Of a DNA stretch of 64,000 bases, positions 43,620-54,754 are shown in pieces (position 1 is the stretch's first letter; every line of letters starts with the position of its first letter). The notes beneath the pieces were generated by a model, which saw nothing but the letters and a program-made list of their open reading frames with translations, did no database searches and was not told the DNA's origin. The translations under genes were made by a program, and so were the position numbers. Origin of the DNA: Lepisosteus oculatus (Eukaryota; Chordata; Actinopteri; Semionotiformes; Lepisosteidae); contig NC_090709.1 in NCBI RefSeq assembly GCF_040954835.1, positions 41,176,490-41,240,489 of the forward strand. The letters run 5' to 3'.

Positions 43620-43904
43620 TCAGACCTCTGCCGGCTCTCTTCCTGAAGAGCTCCTGAGCTTCTGGAGAAGAGACGGAGGCGCACACGTCCGGCGTGGCTT
43701 CAGGTCGATGTCTCGCAGGGGCACCCAGAGAAAAACACCCACTCGTTCACACCGGCGGGACATTCTGAAACACCCGTCCACAGATGAACACGTGAGCCCA
43801 GGCACACAGACCCACACACAATCCTCACCGATCCACTGCCCACTGGTGGACTTACAGCCGCTGCTGAAAGACAGGAGGATCAAGCACAACACAAACCTGG
43901 GCAT
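43620..43904 (-). CDS. Candidate first exon(s) with signal peptide, unknown protein
   Basis: The minus-strand ATG at 43,904 opens MPRFVLCLILLSFSSGCKS, which looks like a secretory signal peptide (hydrophobic core, small residues at the end). A donor-like GTAAGTCC follows the codons for SSGC and another, GTGAGG, follows GQWIG. So the true exon may stop at about 43,856 or 43,829. The rest (CVWVCVPGLTC and on) may be intron or coding. I do not recognise a family. A partial direct copy lies at 38,873-39,190. Confidence 0.35.
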   Translation of the reverse strand: MPRFVLCLILLSFSSGCKSTSGQWIGEDCVWVCVPGLTCSSVDGCFRMSRRCERVGVFLWVPLRDIDLKPRRTCAPPSLLQKLRSSSGREPAEV

Positions 43905-44063
43905 CTACGGAGCTTGTCCACCAGTCTGACCGCAGCTGGGACTGGCCGGTCCACCAGCAAAACACCCCTGTGAGGAAAGAGCCAGCTGGACACAGAGCAG
44001 GACATTCTGTCCAAGTACAGTGAGGAGGGGGAGCTGGAGGCTATCCCAGCAATCAAAGGGGGT

Positions 44064-44565
44064 TCAACCTGGACAGGACACCAGTCCCTCACAGGACACA
44101 CACACACCCTGGACAGGACACCAGTCCATCACAGGACACAGAAAAACACACACACCCTGGACAGGACACCAGTCCATCACAGGACACAGAAAAACACACA
44201 CACCCTGGACAGGACACCAGTCCATCACAGGACACAGAAAAACACACACACCCTGGACAGGACACCAGTCCATCACAGGACACAGAAAAACACACACACC
44301 CTGGACAGGACACCAGTCCATCACAGGACACAGAAAAACACACACACCCTGGACAGGACACCAGTCCATCACAGGACACACACACACACCCTGGATAGGA
44401 CACCAGTCCATCACAGGAAACACACACACACACCCTGGACAGGACACCAGTCTATAACAGGACACGCACACACTGTAGACAGCATACCAGTCCATCACAG
44501 GACACAGAAAGACACACACACCCTAGACAGGACACCAGTCCATCACAGGACACACACAGTCACAC
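44064..44565. repeat. 48-bp minisatellite
   Basis: About 10 copies of a unit containing ctggacaggacaccagtcca and tcacaggacacagaaaaac. It is 16 codons long and open on both strands, hence the artefactual frames. Confidence 0.94.
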
Positions 44566-44890
44566 AAGGGCCAGTTTTCCCAGAAGCCTGTTCATCCACA
44601 AGTGACAGACCAGCGAGGGACAGCCAGTGAAGGAGAGACTTACCTGGTCTGCACTCACCTGCCTGGCGCCTCGTGCCCTTCAGTGCTGATGGGGTACCCT
44701 GTCCCCTCCTGCGCTGACCAGTCAAGCACACCCCCTTGTCCTCTAACTGCAGGTCTGGGGGCGCCCTCTCCAGCCCTGGCTGCCTGGTCCTGTTCCCTAA
44801 CATGGGGGGCAGCTCCCACATTCCCATTCCCTGCCCACCTGTCCCGGAGCTTCCCGGACGTCCCACAGGAACCATGTCCGTTGAAAATAA
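44560..44890 (-). repeat. Inverted duplicate of 18,780-19,115
   Basis: The same sequence in reverse orientation, with the frame GMGMWELPP...GLERAPPDLQLEDKG preserved. It links the outer flank of lectin A to this side of the window. No gene can be named. Confidence 0.7.
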
Positions 44891-45335
44891 AAAAAAAGCT
44901 GAATGACTTTTTCTGTGAATTCAGATCAGACTGACTGCAGGATGGGATGTTCTCAGTCATTAGTAGCTCTCGAGTTGGTGACCAAGGAAACCAAAAGGTA
45001 AAGAGATCAGATCATTTTGGCAGGTCTGAGCCCTCCCTCCAGTCTCCATCTCCACACCGCATCTCATTCTCATAAACACAATAATAATCCTCACACTTAT
45101 ATAGCGCCTTGCTGGACCCTCCACTCCAAGCTCTTCACAGGTCAAAGCTACGCAGACGCAAAAAAAAAGCGCTGGGAAAACCCAGCCCTTACCCTCTTCT
45201 AGCAAAAAAAGATCCTTACTCAGCCCATCATCTGACTCACTCAGATCACTATTTCTAGGAGATACCGACTGCTTTAGCGTCCAACCATTACAGACCATGA
45301 CTGTGAATTCACAAACAGCCCCCCACCGATCAGTG
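44891..45335. other. Flank with a partial interspersed repeat
   Basis: 45,080-45,145 (acacttatatagcgccttgc and on) is a truncated copy of the 36,667-37,260 element. Nothing else stands out. Confidence 0.5.
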
Positions 45336-46010
45336 TGTGCCTTCAGCCCAGGGGGCCTGTTCCCAGCTGGTCAACACGCCGCCGGACCTGGGCAGCGTCT
45401 TCTCCCGCGAGGAGGCCGTGTCGCTGGCTCCAGCTCCGACTCTGCCGGGAGAGCGGCGGCGGCGGCGGCGGCGGCGGCCGGGGACCACGAAGCCGTTCCC
45501 TGGGGACGCTCCCCTGTCCCCGCACGACCCCGCTGGTCGGCACCGGGATCGAGTCGAACACCCCTCCCCCACCCCCCTGATCCATAGGGCGCTGAGCCTC
45601 CGTGGGAAGTCCCGGGAAGGAGGGTGCGGAGCTGGTTCCCAGCTCCCTGGCCTCTCGGGAGTCCTCCTCTATCCCAGGGTGCTGTGCCCCCTCCTCCAGC
45701 CGAGTGCGGGTGGCGTCGGGAGGGCCACGGGGGGGGCGATCCGGCCCGGCGCTGGTTTCGGAGGCCGCTGTGGGTGTGGTGGGTCTCGGCACCTCTGCCG
45801 CTACGCGCCCGTCTGTCCCCGCTGGCGACGACCGCGGCTCTTTCCTGGTGCCGGTCTCCCTGGGGATCTTCCACGCCGCGCCCCTGCACACGGCGAGTAG
45901 TTCTGCCGGCGATTCGGAGAGACGGACCACCCCTGCGATCCCGGGTCCCGAGTACCTGACCTCTTCCAACGTCTGTCAGGTCCGTCACGCAGCTCCAAAC
46001 GCTCACATAC
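45336..46010. other. GC-rich block with (CGG)n, uncertain coding
   Basis: CpG-rich, about 0.7 kb, with a (GGC)n run at 45,452-45,478. A minus-strand frame of 208 codons (45,969-45,343) reads MEEVRYSGPGIAGVVRLSES at its start and contains a run of eight Pro. Other long frames overlap on both strands, as expected from GC-rich DNA. It could be a CpG island, a degraded element or an exon. I recognise no domain. Confidence 0.4.
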
Positions 46011-46364
46011 TCAGCTGCAGATCTGAACGGGTCTTTTTAGGGCAGAAACATCAGCAGACAATATTGACATGAATACACAAGAGTCCTTTCCAAGTGCGAT
46101 TCACACACTGGGAAACATATCATCCTTCTTCGTGAGGCGTGCCCATTACTCTGTCCGTCCCCGGCGCCCCGTGCAGCGACCAGCCCCTGCAATCATCGTC
46201 CAATGCAGCAGTTCCTCAGGACAGGGGCCGAGACAGCGAGCATGCAGTAAAATAACTGACAAGCAGTGACACTGGCTACTGTAGCGACTGTCCTGTCCAG
46301 TGAATGTCTCATAAAGAGAATGACTGCTTTAACAATTAACCGTGACTGTGAAAATCAAGTACAG

Positions 46365-47089
46365 TGAACATTCATACAGCGGGTCTTCAGGACAGAGACG
46401 GACTGACCATTACAGTGACCACTGAGTACAGTGAACATTCACACAGCAGTTCCTCAGGACAGAGACGGACTGACCATTACAGTGACCACTGAGTACAGTG
46501 AACATTCACACAGCAGTTCCTCAGGACAGAGAATGACTGACCATTACAGTGACCACTGAGTACAGTGAACATTCATACAGCGGGTCTTCAGGACAGAGAA
46601 TGACTGACCATTACAGTGACCACTGAGTACAGTGAACATTCACACAGCAGTTCCTCAGGACAGAGACAGACTGACCATTACAGTGACCACCGAGTACAGT
46701 GAACACGCAATAATATCATCACTCAGGAAAGAAACCAACTGGTTTGGACACTTTCCCTCCAGTGGACATCCAAAAAGCGGCTGGTTTTGCAACTGACAGT
46801 TAAAATGAATCTCCAGTACAGTTAATATTCAATTCACAAATGATTCAGGACAGAACGAGTCTGAAGTGGTGACCAGCAAGGGGGTGACTCCCAGTACAGG
46901 GACGATCCAATACAATAATTAATTGGGAAAACCACTGGTTTGGAACTTACAAGATCACAGTGACTATCCAATACAATAATCAATCAAAAAGATTGTAGTG
47001 TATACCCAATACGATGAACACCCAGTGTGGTGAATATTCCATTAAATAATTAACATGAAATATCAGATATTTCCCAAGGATATCAGAGA
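46365..47089. repeat. 67-bp tandem repeat, grading into a degenerate array
   Basis: Five good copies (46,365-46,710) of a 67-bp unit with cagttcctcaggacagagac and actgaccattacagtgacca. Increasingly diverged copies (cagtgaatatccaatacaat type) run to about 47,060 and again at 47,340-47,780. Confidence 0.85.
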
Positions 47090-47335
47090 GTCACCTTCTC
47101 CAAACTCCTTCAAATCCAGAGTCCAAACCCTCTTCTTCAGAAGAGCCTCTCCTGAACTGGTTCTGTCCTTCACCCCTCTGCTTCTCCTAGTGCCACCACC
47201 CCCGGTCTCCTCTGTGTGCTGTCATTGTGTTTGATCTGGTGTAGTCTTCTTATTTATTGTTATTGTCATCCCGTAAAGCACTTTGAGAAGCCACCTTTAA
47301 AGGCGCTATATAAAACAGTTTATTATTATTGAATA
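47090..47335 (+). mobile_element. Interspersed SINE-like element
   Basis: The 3' part, aaagcactttgagaagccac then ctttaaaggcgctatataaa with a (TTA)n-type tail, is a phrase common at the ends of fish interspersed repeats. It interrupts the degenerate 67-bp array. Confidence 0.6.
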
Positions 47336-47780
47336 ACTATTGAAGGGACTTACCTTTCCAGTGAACATCTCACAAGGAGAATGACTGGTTTCGTAATTAA
47401 CCACGACAGTGTATATCAAGGACAGTAAATATTCAAACATTCTTCAGGACAGAGAGTGGCTGATGTAGAAACTAGCACTAGCACAGTACAGTGAATATCC
47501 AATACAATACAATAATTTTGGGGAAAAATGCCGGTTTAGTGACTAACGATTATGGCAACAACCCAGTACAGAGTTTGATTGGTTGAGTGAAAAACAGAAC
47601 GAACATCCTTCACGATAAACATCCATATCGGTCAATGTTCAGGAAAGACACCCGACTGGTTCAGCGACTCAACATGACTGTGATCACCCAATACTACTGC
47701 TACTAACGAGAGCCAATTTGGAAAAGTACCGTTCGCTTTACTGACTAGCCCAGTACCGAAACAACCCAACACTCACTCGG
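47336..47780. repeat. Degenerate remainder of the 67-bp array
   Basis: Diverged units on the far side of the inserted element, with the same recurring words (acagtgaatatccaatacaa). No gene. Confidence 0.65.
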
Positions 47781-49424
47781 AGAAGAACCCAGGCTGTCCA
47801 CCCTCCGCTCGCGGTCTGGGGACGCCGAAGGTCACCAGGTCAGCAGCACGAGGTGACATCCCGTTCCTTCACGTCCGGCGGGGCTCGGCTCAAGCGGGGC
47901 ATGTCGGCTGAAGAAGACTCGGTAGCACCGCACTCCTCTTCCTCACAGCTCTGTGCCAGAATGCTGTCGACGGGTACGAGCGCCAGTTATTTCACTGAAG
48001 TTCTGTTTTCTCCTCCCCCGACGGCGAAGGATCGCAAGGCAACCGTTAGAAACTCTGATATTGATGCTTTTTGTCACGGTAACCCATGTAATTAATTTGT
48101 AGTAAACTTGTCAAAGTCGTCGACAGCATTCTGACTCAGCCTGTACATCTCACCTGGTCTGTCCCAGGGCAAACATTATGACACTACGAGGAAAATGAAC
48201 ACAGCACTCAAGGACTGCACTGACACTCTGCCGACACGGGTGACAGACACACAGGGACAACAGAGAAGACGACAGCATCTCCACTGCTGAACACCAACAG
48301 GCGAGACACACACACACCTGGTGCGTGACAAACACGGGTGTGCAGAAGGGGGCGTGGTGCCGTCTGCATAGCAAAACCCCCAAAAAACACACAAATACTC
48401 TCAGACACCTGAAAGAGGAGCGGAAGTCAGACACCTCCCGTTTGAATGAGAAACAAACTTATTTTGCACGTCTAGGACTCTGTGTCTGTCTGTGTGTGTG
48501 TGTGCGTATGTAGGGGGTAACTGTCCGTGTTTCTCAGCGTACATCTCTTACCCCTCCTGCATGACCCTCAGGTATCTCACACAGCGCCCCCCGGTGGTGA
48601 CTGGATGTAGCCTCCACTCGCCTACAGCACCACCGCCACCTCCTCCGATTGCCCTGCTCAGGCGTCAGAGTGAAGGGTGGTCTCGCCCTCCCTGGGGGAG
48701 GTGGGGGGTGACCTGCCCTCTCCGAGGTCCTGCGGCCGCCTCCTAGAGACTCACACTGGGGGAGCTGAGCTGAGCTCATCGCCGCCCGGGCCTCTGGGGG
48801 CAGCTCTGGACCTGCTGAGAGAGGGGGAGAGAAACACCAGGACGGGCCGCACACAGACTCAGCTCTTCCAATGGTCTCAGCAAAGGGTCCCTGATGTAAA
48901 TCCGCTCTCAGTTAAATCGCCAGCGTCTGGAGAAGCTTAATAAGCCGTACTACAGAGAACTGAATAAACCCAAGCTGCAGCACAAGACCCGCAGAGCAGC
49001 CACTGCCTGTCCTCTGAGTGAAAGAGACCGAGATCGCAAACCACAACTACAACTCGGTCACCACTGCAGTAAGAAGCCAAGCAGGTTTATTCATCAGGGT
49101 GTGGAGTTACAAAGAGAAAACTCTGACTTCAGACATGACCCGACGCTCAGGTGTCAAATACTGAGTGTTTAAAACGTCTCCATTCCCAGATCATAAATCT
49201 TGCCGTCTTGTCTGTAAAAGTTTAAACTACTGCCATGAAAGGTCACCTCTGAATAATAAACAATCACAGTGATGGAAAAGAATCACTCACTAACAAGCTA
49301 AGACCACTGCAAAACATTATTATATGAAATAAAATTCCAAGTCCCTTCACCAAAACAGTTCTAATGAACTGAATCTGTGAGATGAGAACAGAGCCTGCAG
49401 AGCCACTCGGGCAGAGACAGAGAC
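47781..49424. other. Spacer without recognisable gene
   Basis: Contains a GC-richer part at 48,560-48,860 and a short (TG)n at 48,480-48,510. Open frames are short, overlap on both strands and lack domains. I see nothing that I can support as a gene. Confidence 0.45.
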
Positions 49425-50955
49425 TGAGCTCTGGAGCTGGGGTAGAGGGGCTGAGCTCTGGAGCTGGGGTAGAGGGGCTGAGCTCTGGAGCTGGGGTAGA
49501 GGGGCTGAGCTCTGGAGCTGGGGTAGAGGGGCTGAGCTCTGGAGCTGGGGTAGAGGGGCTGAGCCCTGGAGCTGGGGTAGAGGGGCTGAGCCCTGGAGCT
49601 GGGGTAGAGGGGCTGAGCCCTGGAGCTGGGGTAGAGGGGCTGAGCCCTGGAGCTGGGGTAGAGGGGCTGAGCCCTGGAGCTGGGGTAGAGGGTAGAGGGG
49701 CTGAGCTCTGGAGCTGGGGTAGAGGGGGCTGAGCCCTGGAGCTGGGGTAGAGGGGGCTGAGCCCTGGAGCTGGGGTAGAGGGGGTGTTGTGTTGTTTCGG
49801 TAATGGGCTAGTCAGTAAAGATGGGGTAGAGGGGCTGAGCTCTGGAGCTGGGGTAGAGGGGGCTGGGCTCTGGAGCTGGGGTAGAGGGGGCTGAGCTCTG
49901 GAGCTTGGGTAGAGGGGGCTGAGCTCTGGAGCTGGGGTAGAGGGGCTGAGCCCTGGAGCTGGGGTAGAGGGTAGAGGGGCTGAGCTCTGGAGCTGGGGTA
50001 GAGGGGGCTGAGCTCTGGAGCTGGGGTAGAGGGGGCTGAGCTCTGGAGCTGGGGTAGAGGGGGCTGAGCTCTGGAGCTGGGGTAGAGGGGGCTGAGCTCT
50101 GGAGCTGGGGTAGAGGGGGCTGAGCTCTGGAGCTGGGGTAGAGGGGGCTGAGCTCTGGAGCTGGGGTAGAGGGGGCTGAGCTCTGGAGCTGGGGTAGAGG
50201 GGGCTGAGCTCTGGAGCTGGGGTAGAGGGGGCTGAGCTCTGGAGCTGGGGTAGAGGGGGCTGAGCTCTGGAGCTGGGGTAGAGGGGGCTGAGCCCTGGAG
50301 CTGGGGTAGAGGGGCTGAGCCCTGGAGCTGGGGTAGAGGGGCTGAGCCCTGGAGCTGGGGTAGAGGGTAGAGGGGCTGAGCTCTGGAGCTGGGGTAGAGG
50401 GGGCTGAGCCCTGGAGCTGGGGTAGAGGGGGTGTTGTGTTGTTTCGGTAATGGGCTAGTCAGTAAAGATGGGGTAGAGGGGCTGAGCTCTGGAGCTGGGG
50501 TAGAGGGGGCTGAGCTCTGGAGCTGGGGTAGAGGGGGCTGAGCTCTGGAGCTGGGGTAGAGGGGGCTGAGCTCTGGAGCTGGGGTAGAGGGGGCTGAGCT
50601 CTGGAGCTGGGGTAGAGGGGGCTGAGCTCTGGAGCTGGGGTAGAGGGGGCTGAGCTCTGGAGCTGGGGTAGAGGGGGCTGAGCTCTGGAGCTGGGGTAGA
50701 GGGGGCTGAGCTCCGGAGCTGGGGTAGAGGGGCTGAGCTCTGGAGCTGGGGTAGAGGGGGCTGAGCTCTGGAGCTGGGGTAGAGGGGGCTGAGCTCTGGA
50801 GCTGGGGTAGAGGGGGCTGAGCTCTGGAGCTGGGGTAGAGGGGGCTGAGCTCCGGAGCTGGGGTAGAGGGGGCTGAGCTCCGGAGCTGGGGTAGAGGGGG
50901 CTGAGCTCTGGAGCTGGGGTAGAGGGGCTGTGCTCTGGAGCTGGGGTAGAGGGAT
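49425..50955. repeat. 27/28-bp minisatellite, right side
   Basis: About 55 copies of a unit reading ctgagctctggagctggggt plus agaggggg, reverse of 18,150-18,500. A non-repeat insert (tgttgtttcggtaatgggct then agtcagtaaag) occurs at about 49,790 and again about 50,437. A block of some 647 bp has therefore been duplicated inside the array. Confidence 0.95.
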
Positions 50956-51344
50956 GCAACAGTTTCTGCCCCTGTGGGGCTCCAGAGCAGGAGGGATCTG
51001 TGTCAGATGTGTTTTCTGTGGGCTTCACAGACACACCCTTGTCCGAGCTGTGAGCTGGGGCCACGTGACCGCTCTCCCATTTCCATACCGGCTGTATCAG
51101 CGAGACAGAGAGCGATAACAGCGCAGGCAGACAGAGAGCTCGTCTCCCACCCAGCCAGGCGCCGAGACGGAGGGACACACCGAGGAGCAGAGGTTAGTGT
51201 GGGAGAGCAGCAGCCCAGGGCACTGTACTCACCCCTGAGGGGCAATTAAAACACAGGGAGATCACCAGTTAATACAGAGAGAGCACATCCATTAATACAG
51301 GGAGAGCACCAATTGATACAGAGATCTAATGTGTTTAAATGTGA
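50956..51344. other. Inverted duplicate of 17,701-18,150
   Basis: Same sequence in reverse orientation, with no firm gene. Confidence 0.6.
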
Positions 51345-51885
51345 CTCTGTTTGAACCCTGTGTTCCTGGTGGGGCTCTGGAAGAGTCTGGGGCGCAGGAC
51401 CGGGGGCGATGACACACTCAGTGACACTGTGTTTGAACCCTGTGCTCCTGGTGGGGCTCTGGAAGAGTCCGGGGCGCAGGACCGGGGGCGATGACAGACT
51501 CAGTGACTGTGTTTGAACCCTGTGCTCCTGGTGGGGCTCTGGAAGAGTCTGGGGCGCAGGACCAGGGGCAATGACAGACTCGGTGACTCTGTGTTTGAAC
51601 CCTTTGCTCCTGGTGGGGCTCTGGAAGAGTCTGGGGCACAGGACCGGGGGCGATGACAGACTCAGTGACTGTGTTTGAACCCTGTGCTCCTGGTGGGGCT
51701 CTGGAAGAGTCTGGGGCGCAGGACCGGGGGCAATGACGGACTCGGTGACTCTGTGTTTGAACCCTTTGCTCCTGGTGGGGCTCTGGAAGAGTCTGGGGCG
51801 CAGGACCGGGGGCAATGACAGACTCAGTGACTCTGTGTTTGAACCCTGTGCTCCCGGTGGGGCTCTGGCCTGTGTCAGGCTCTCC
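51345..51885. repeat. 82-bp repeat, about seven copies
   Basis: Reverse of the 17,480-17,700 array and expanded from two or three to about seven copies (unit contains gtgctcctggtggggctctg). Confidence 0.9.
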
Positions 51886-52249
51886 TCTCACCTGATGGAC
51901 TCTCCCCCTCGCGCAGGAGTCTGAACAGAGGGGGGTTTCATGACAACAGGTCTCAGTGTCCTGCTCCTGCTTTTTTTAGAACACAATCCATAGCTGATGC
52001 CCCAGAAGGAGTCTGATTTGCCTAGTTAATAAATAACTGGTATTTTATTGTAACTGCACCACGAACACAGGGAACTGAGACAAAGAGACAATGAAAATTG
52101 GGACAGGTCAGTTTTTCCTTCTTTACAGACTTAACTTACTGTACAGTGTGCTATTCAGAGTTCTGGACAGATAGGAACTGTCTTGATTTGCCTAGTTAAT
52201 CAATAAGTGCTGATGTTATTTCCTGTAGTACCTGGAACACAGGGAACTG
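51886..52249. other. Inverted duplicate of 17,136-17,480
   Basis: Homologous flank up to the (GA)n where LINE copy 1 begins. It includes ggaactgagacaaagagaca and gcctagttaataaataactg. Confidence 0.65.
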
Positions 52250-52272
52250 AGAGAGAGAGAGAGAGAGAGAGA
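52250..52272. repeat. (GA)n at the 5' junction of LINE copy 1
   Basis: Uninterrupted GA dinucleotides directly abutting the truncated LINE. Probably what remains of the target site. Confidence 0.9.
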
Positions 52273-54488
52273 TTGAGGAGTCACTAAATCAGAATTGTTT
52301 CTGGGAGAAGTGGAACAACTTAAACAAATCAAAACCAGAAGAATTGGCCATCCAAAATGGAACAATCTGGCAAACATACTTTGAAAATCTCTATGAAAAG
52401 CTCCCAAATACAAATCAATCAGACCAAAACACCATTTATGAAAAACTCAAAATTTTGGAATTGGCTATCAAAGACAACCAAAACCCCTTAGACTCCCCAA
52501 TCACTGAGCAGGAGCTACTGGACAAACTCCAGGCCCTCAGACCACGCAAAGCCTGTGGCCATGATGGAGTCATAAATGAGATGCTGAGACACAGCAGCCC
52601 AAAGTTGCAACAAGCCCTGCTCAAACTCCTCAATCTCATCATGACAGCTGGATGTTTCCCCGAGGCCTGGAACCAAGGACTGATCACGCCCATCTATAAG
52701 AGTGGAGATAAACTCGATCCCAACAACTACCGGGGCATCTGTGTGAACAGTAACCTGGGGAAGGTATTCTGCAGTATCCTAAATACACGAATACTGGCCT
52801 TCCTTACCGAACACAATGTCCTGAGTAAAAGTCAGATTGGCTTCTTGCCAGATCACCGCACATCTGATCACATTTACACCCTACACACACTGATAGACAA
52901 ACACGTCCACCAAAAACACAAAGGAAAAATTTTTGCCTGCTTTGTCGATTTCAAAAAAGCATTTGACTCGATTTGGCATGAGAGATTGTTTTATAAACTA
53001 CTCCAAAGTGGCATAGGGGGCAAAGTGTACGACATAATTAAATCAATGTATTCAGAGAGCAAATGTGCAGTGAAAATTGGAAACAAAAGGACTAAATTCT
53101 TCACCCAAGGCCGCGGGGTGAGACAGGGCTGCAGCCTGAGCCCAACACTGTTCAATATCTATATCAATGAATTAGCAGGAATGTTGGAGCAGTCTGCAGC
53201 TCCTGGTCTTACACTACACGACACAGAAATCAAGTTCCTGCTCTACGCAGATGACCTGGTCCTGCTGTCGCCCACAGAACAGGGGCTGCAGCAGAACCTG
53301 GCACTGCTGGAGCAGTACTGTCAGACCTGGGCACTGACAGTCAATCTGGACAAGACCAGAGTCATGGTTTTCCAGAAGAAAGCCAGACCTCAGGGAAACA
53401 GGTACAAATTCACACTGAACAACAACACATTGGAGCACACATCCAGCTACACATATCTCGGTCTCACCATCAGCTCTTCCGGGAGTTTTGACCTGGCAGT
53501 GAAGGCACTGAGGGAGAAGGCACTCAGGGCTTTCTACGCAATAAGAAGGAGGCTCTTCAACATCAACCCACCAACAAGAATCTGGCTCCAAATATTTGAA
53601 AGTGTAATCCAACCCATTGCCCTATACGGCAGGGAAGTTTGGGGTCCACTCACAGACCAGGATTACACCCAATGGGACAAACACCCCACAGAAACTCTGC
53701 ACATGGAGATCTGTAGAATCATCCTCCGTGTGCAGAGAAAAACTCCTAACAACGGGTGCAGGGCCGAATTAGGCCAGTACCCACTATTGATAAACATACA
53801 GAAAAGAATATTAAAGTATTGGCTACACCTAAAAAACAGTGACCAAAATTCCTACCACCACAAAGCCCTGCTGAGCCAAGAGCTGAGCCCAAAACAGAGC
53901 CCCCTGAGCCAGCTGGTCCTGAGGCTCACCGACCTGAGCCACACCAACACTAACCAGCCTCAGGACAGCACTGCTAGAGCACCACAACCCAGACTCAACC
54001 ACATCACAGCACAGATCAAACAGCAATATCTCACACACTGGGACACACACACACAAACACAACATAAACTGGAATGCTACAGAACCTTAAACAGACAATA
54101 CACACTAGCTGAATATTTGACCAAAATAAAAAATAACAAACAGAAACAGACCCTGACGAAGTACAGGCTCAGTGACCACAACCTGGCCATAGAAACTGGG
54201 CGACACAGGCAGACCTGGCTGCCCAGAGAGGACAGGCTGTGCTCCCACTGCCAGCAGGGAGAAATAGAGACAGAGGTGCACTTCCTACTGCACTGTGACA
54301 GATACTCTGGGATTAGAGAAACATTCTTCCCGAAATTCAGAAATCTAATCCCAGAGTTCCCACACCTGCCAAAACCACAACAGGTCCCAATCCTACTGGG
54401 AGAGGGAGGAGGGAACTCAGTTGATCTGGCAGCCCAGTATGTGATCTCCTGTCACAGCCTGAGGAACAGTGAGTCTGTCTCCCAATAA
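52273..54488 (+). CDS. LINE reverse transcriptase, truncated but open (copy 1)
   Basis: The open frame runs from the 5' junction to the TAA at 54,486-54,488. The reverse transcriptase shows the palm motifs CFVDFKKAFDSIWHE (first Asp), RGVRQGCSLSPTLFNIYINE and LLYADDLVLLSP (catalytic YADD). A C-terminal Cys/His segment, CSHCQQGEIETEVHFLLHC, fits the zinc-knuckle-like end of non-LTR elements. In an intact element this protein copies its RNA onto nicked DNA. No start codon belongs to it, since the frame enters from the junction. Its clade is uncertain (Jockey/I/L2-like range). Confidence 0.85.
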
Positions 54489-54683
54489 TGCTCCAGCCGC
54501 CTACAGTATATGTCGATATTATATAATATGTCTTTGTTGTAAATGTCTGTAACATGTCTGTAGATTTTATTTTACTTCTATTTTTTGTTTTGTTCTATGT
54601 TAATTTTATTATTTTTATTTGCTTTGGCAACACTGATTGTACCCATTGGTCATGCTAATAAAGCACCTTGAATTGAATTGAAT

Positions 54684-54690
<7 letters not shown>
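52273..54690 (+). mobile_element. LINE copy 1, 5'-truncated
   Basis: Starts at ttgaggagtcactaaatcag, equivalent to 55,679 in copy 2, so it has lost the endonuclease part. It ends in a 3' UTR of about 190 bp with AATAAA and a (GAATT)n tail. (GA)n lies on both sides. Confidence 0.93.

Positions 54691-54753
<63 letters not shown>
54690..54753. repeat. (GA)n between the two LINE copies
   Basis: About 60 bp of pure GA, immediately after the (GAATT)n tail of copy 1 and before copy 2. Confidence 0.93.
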
Positions 54754-54754
<1 letters not shown>

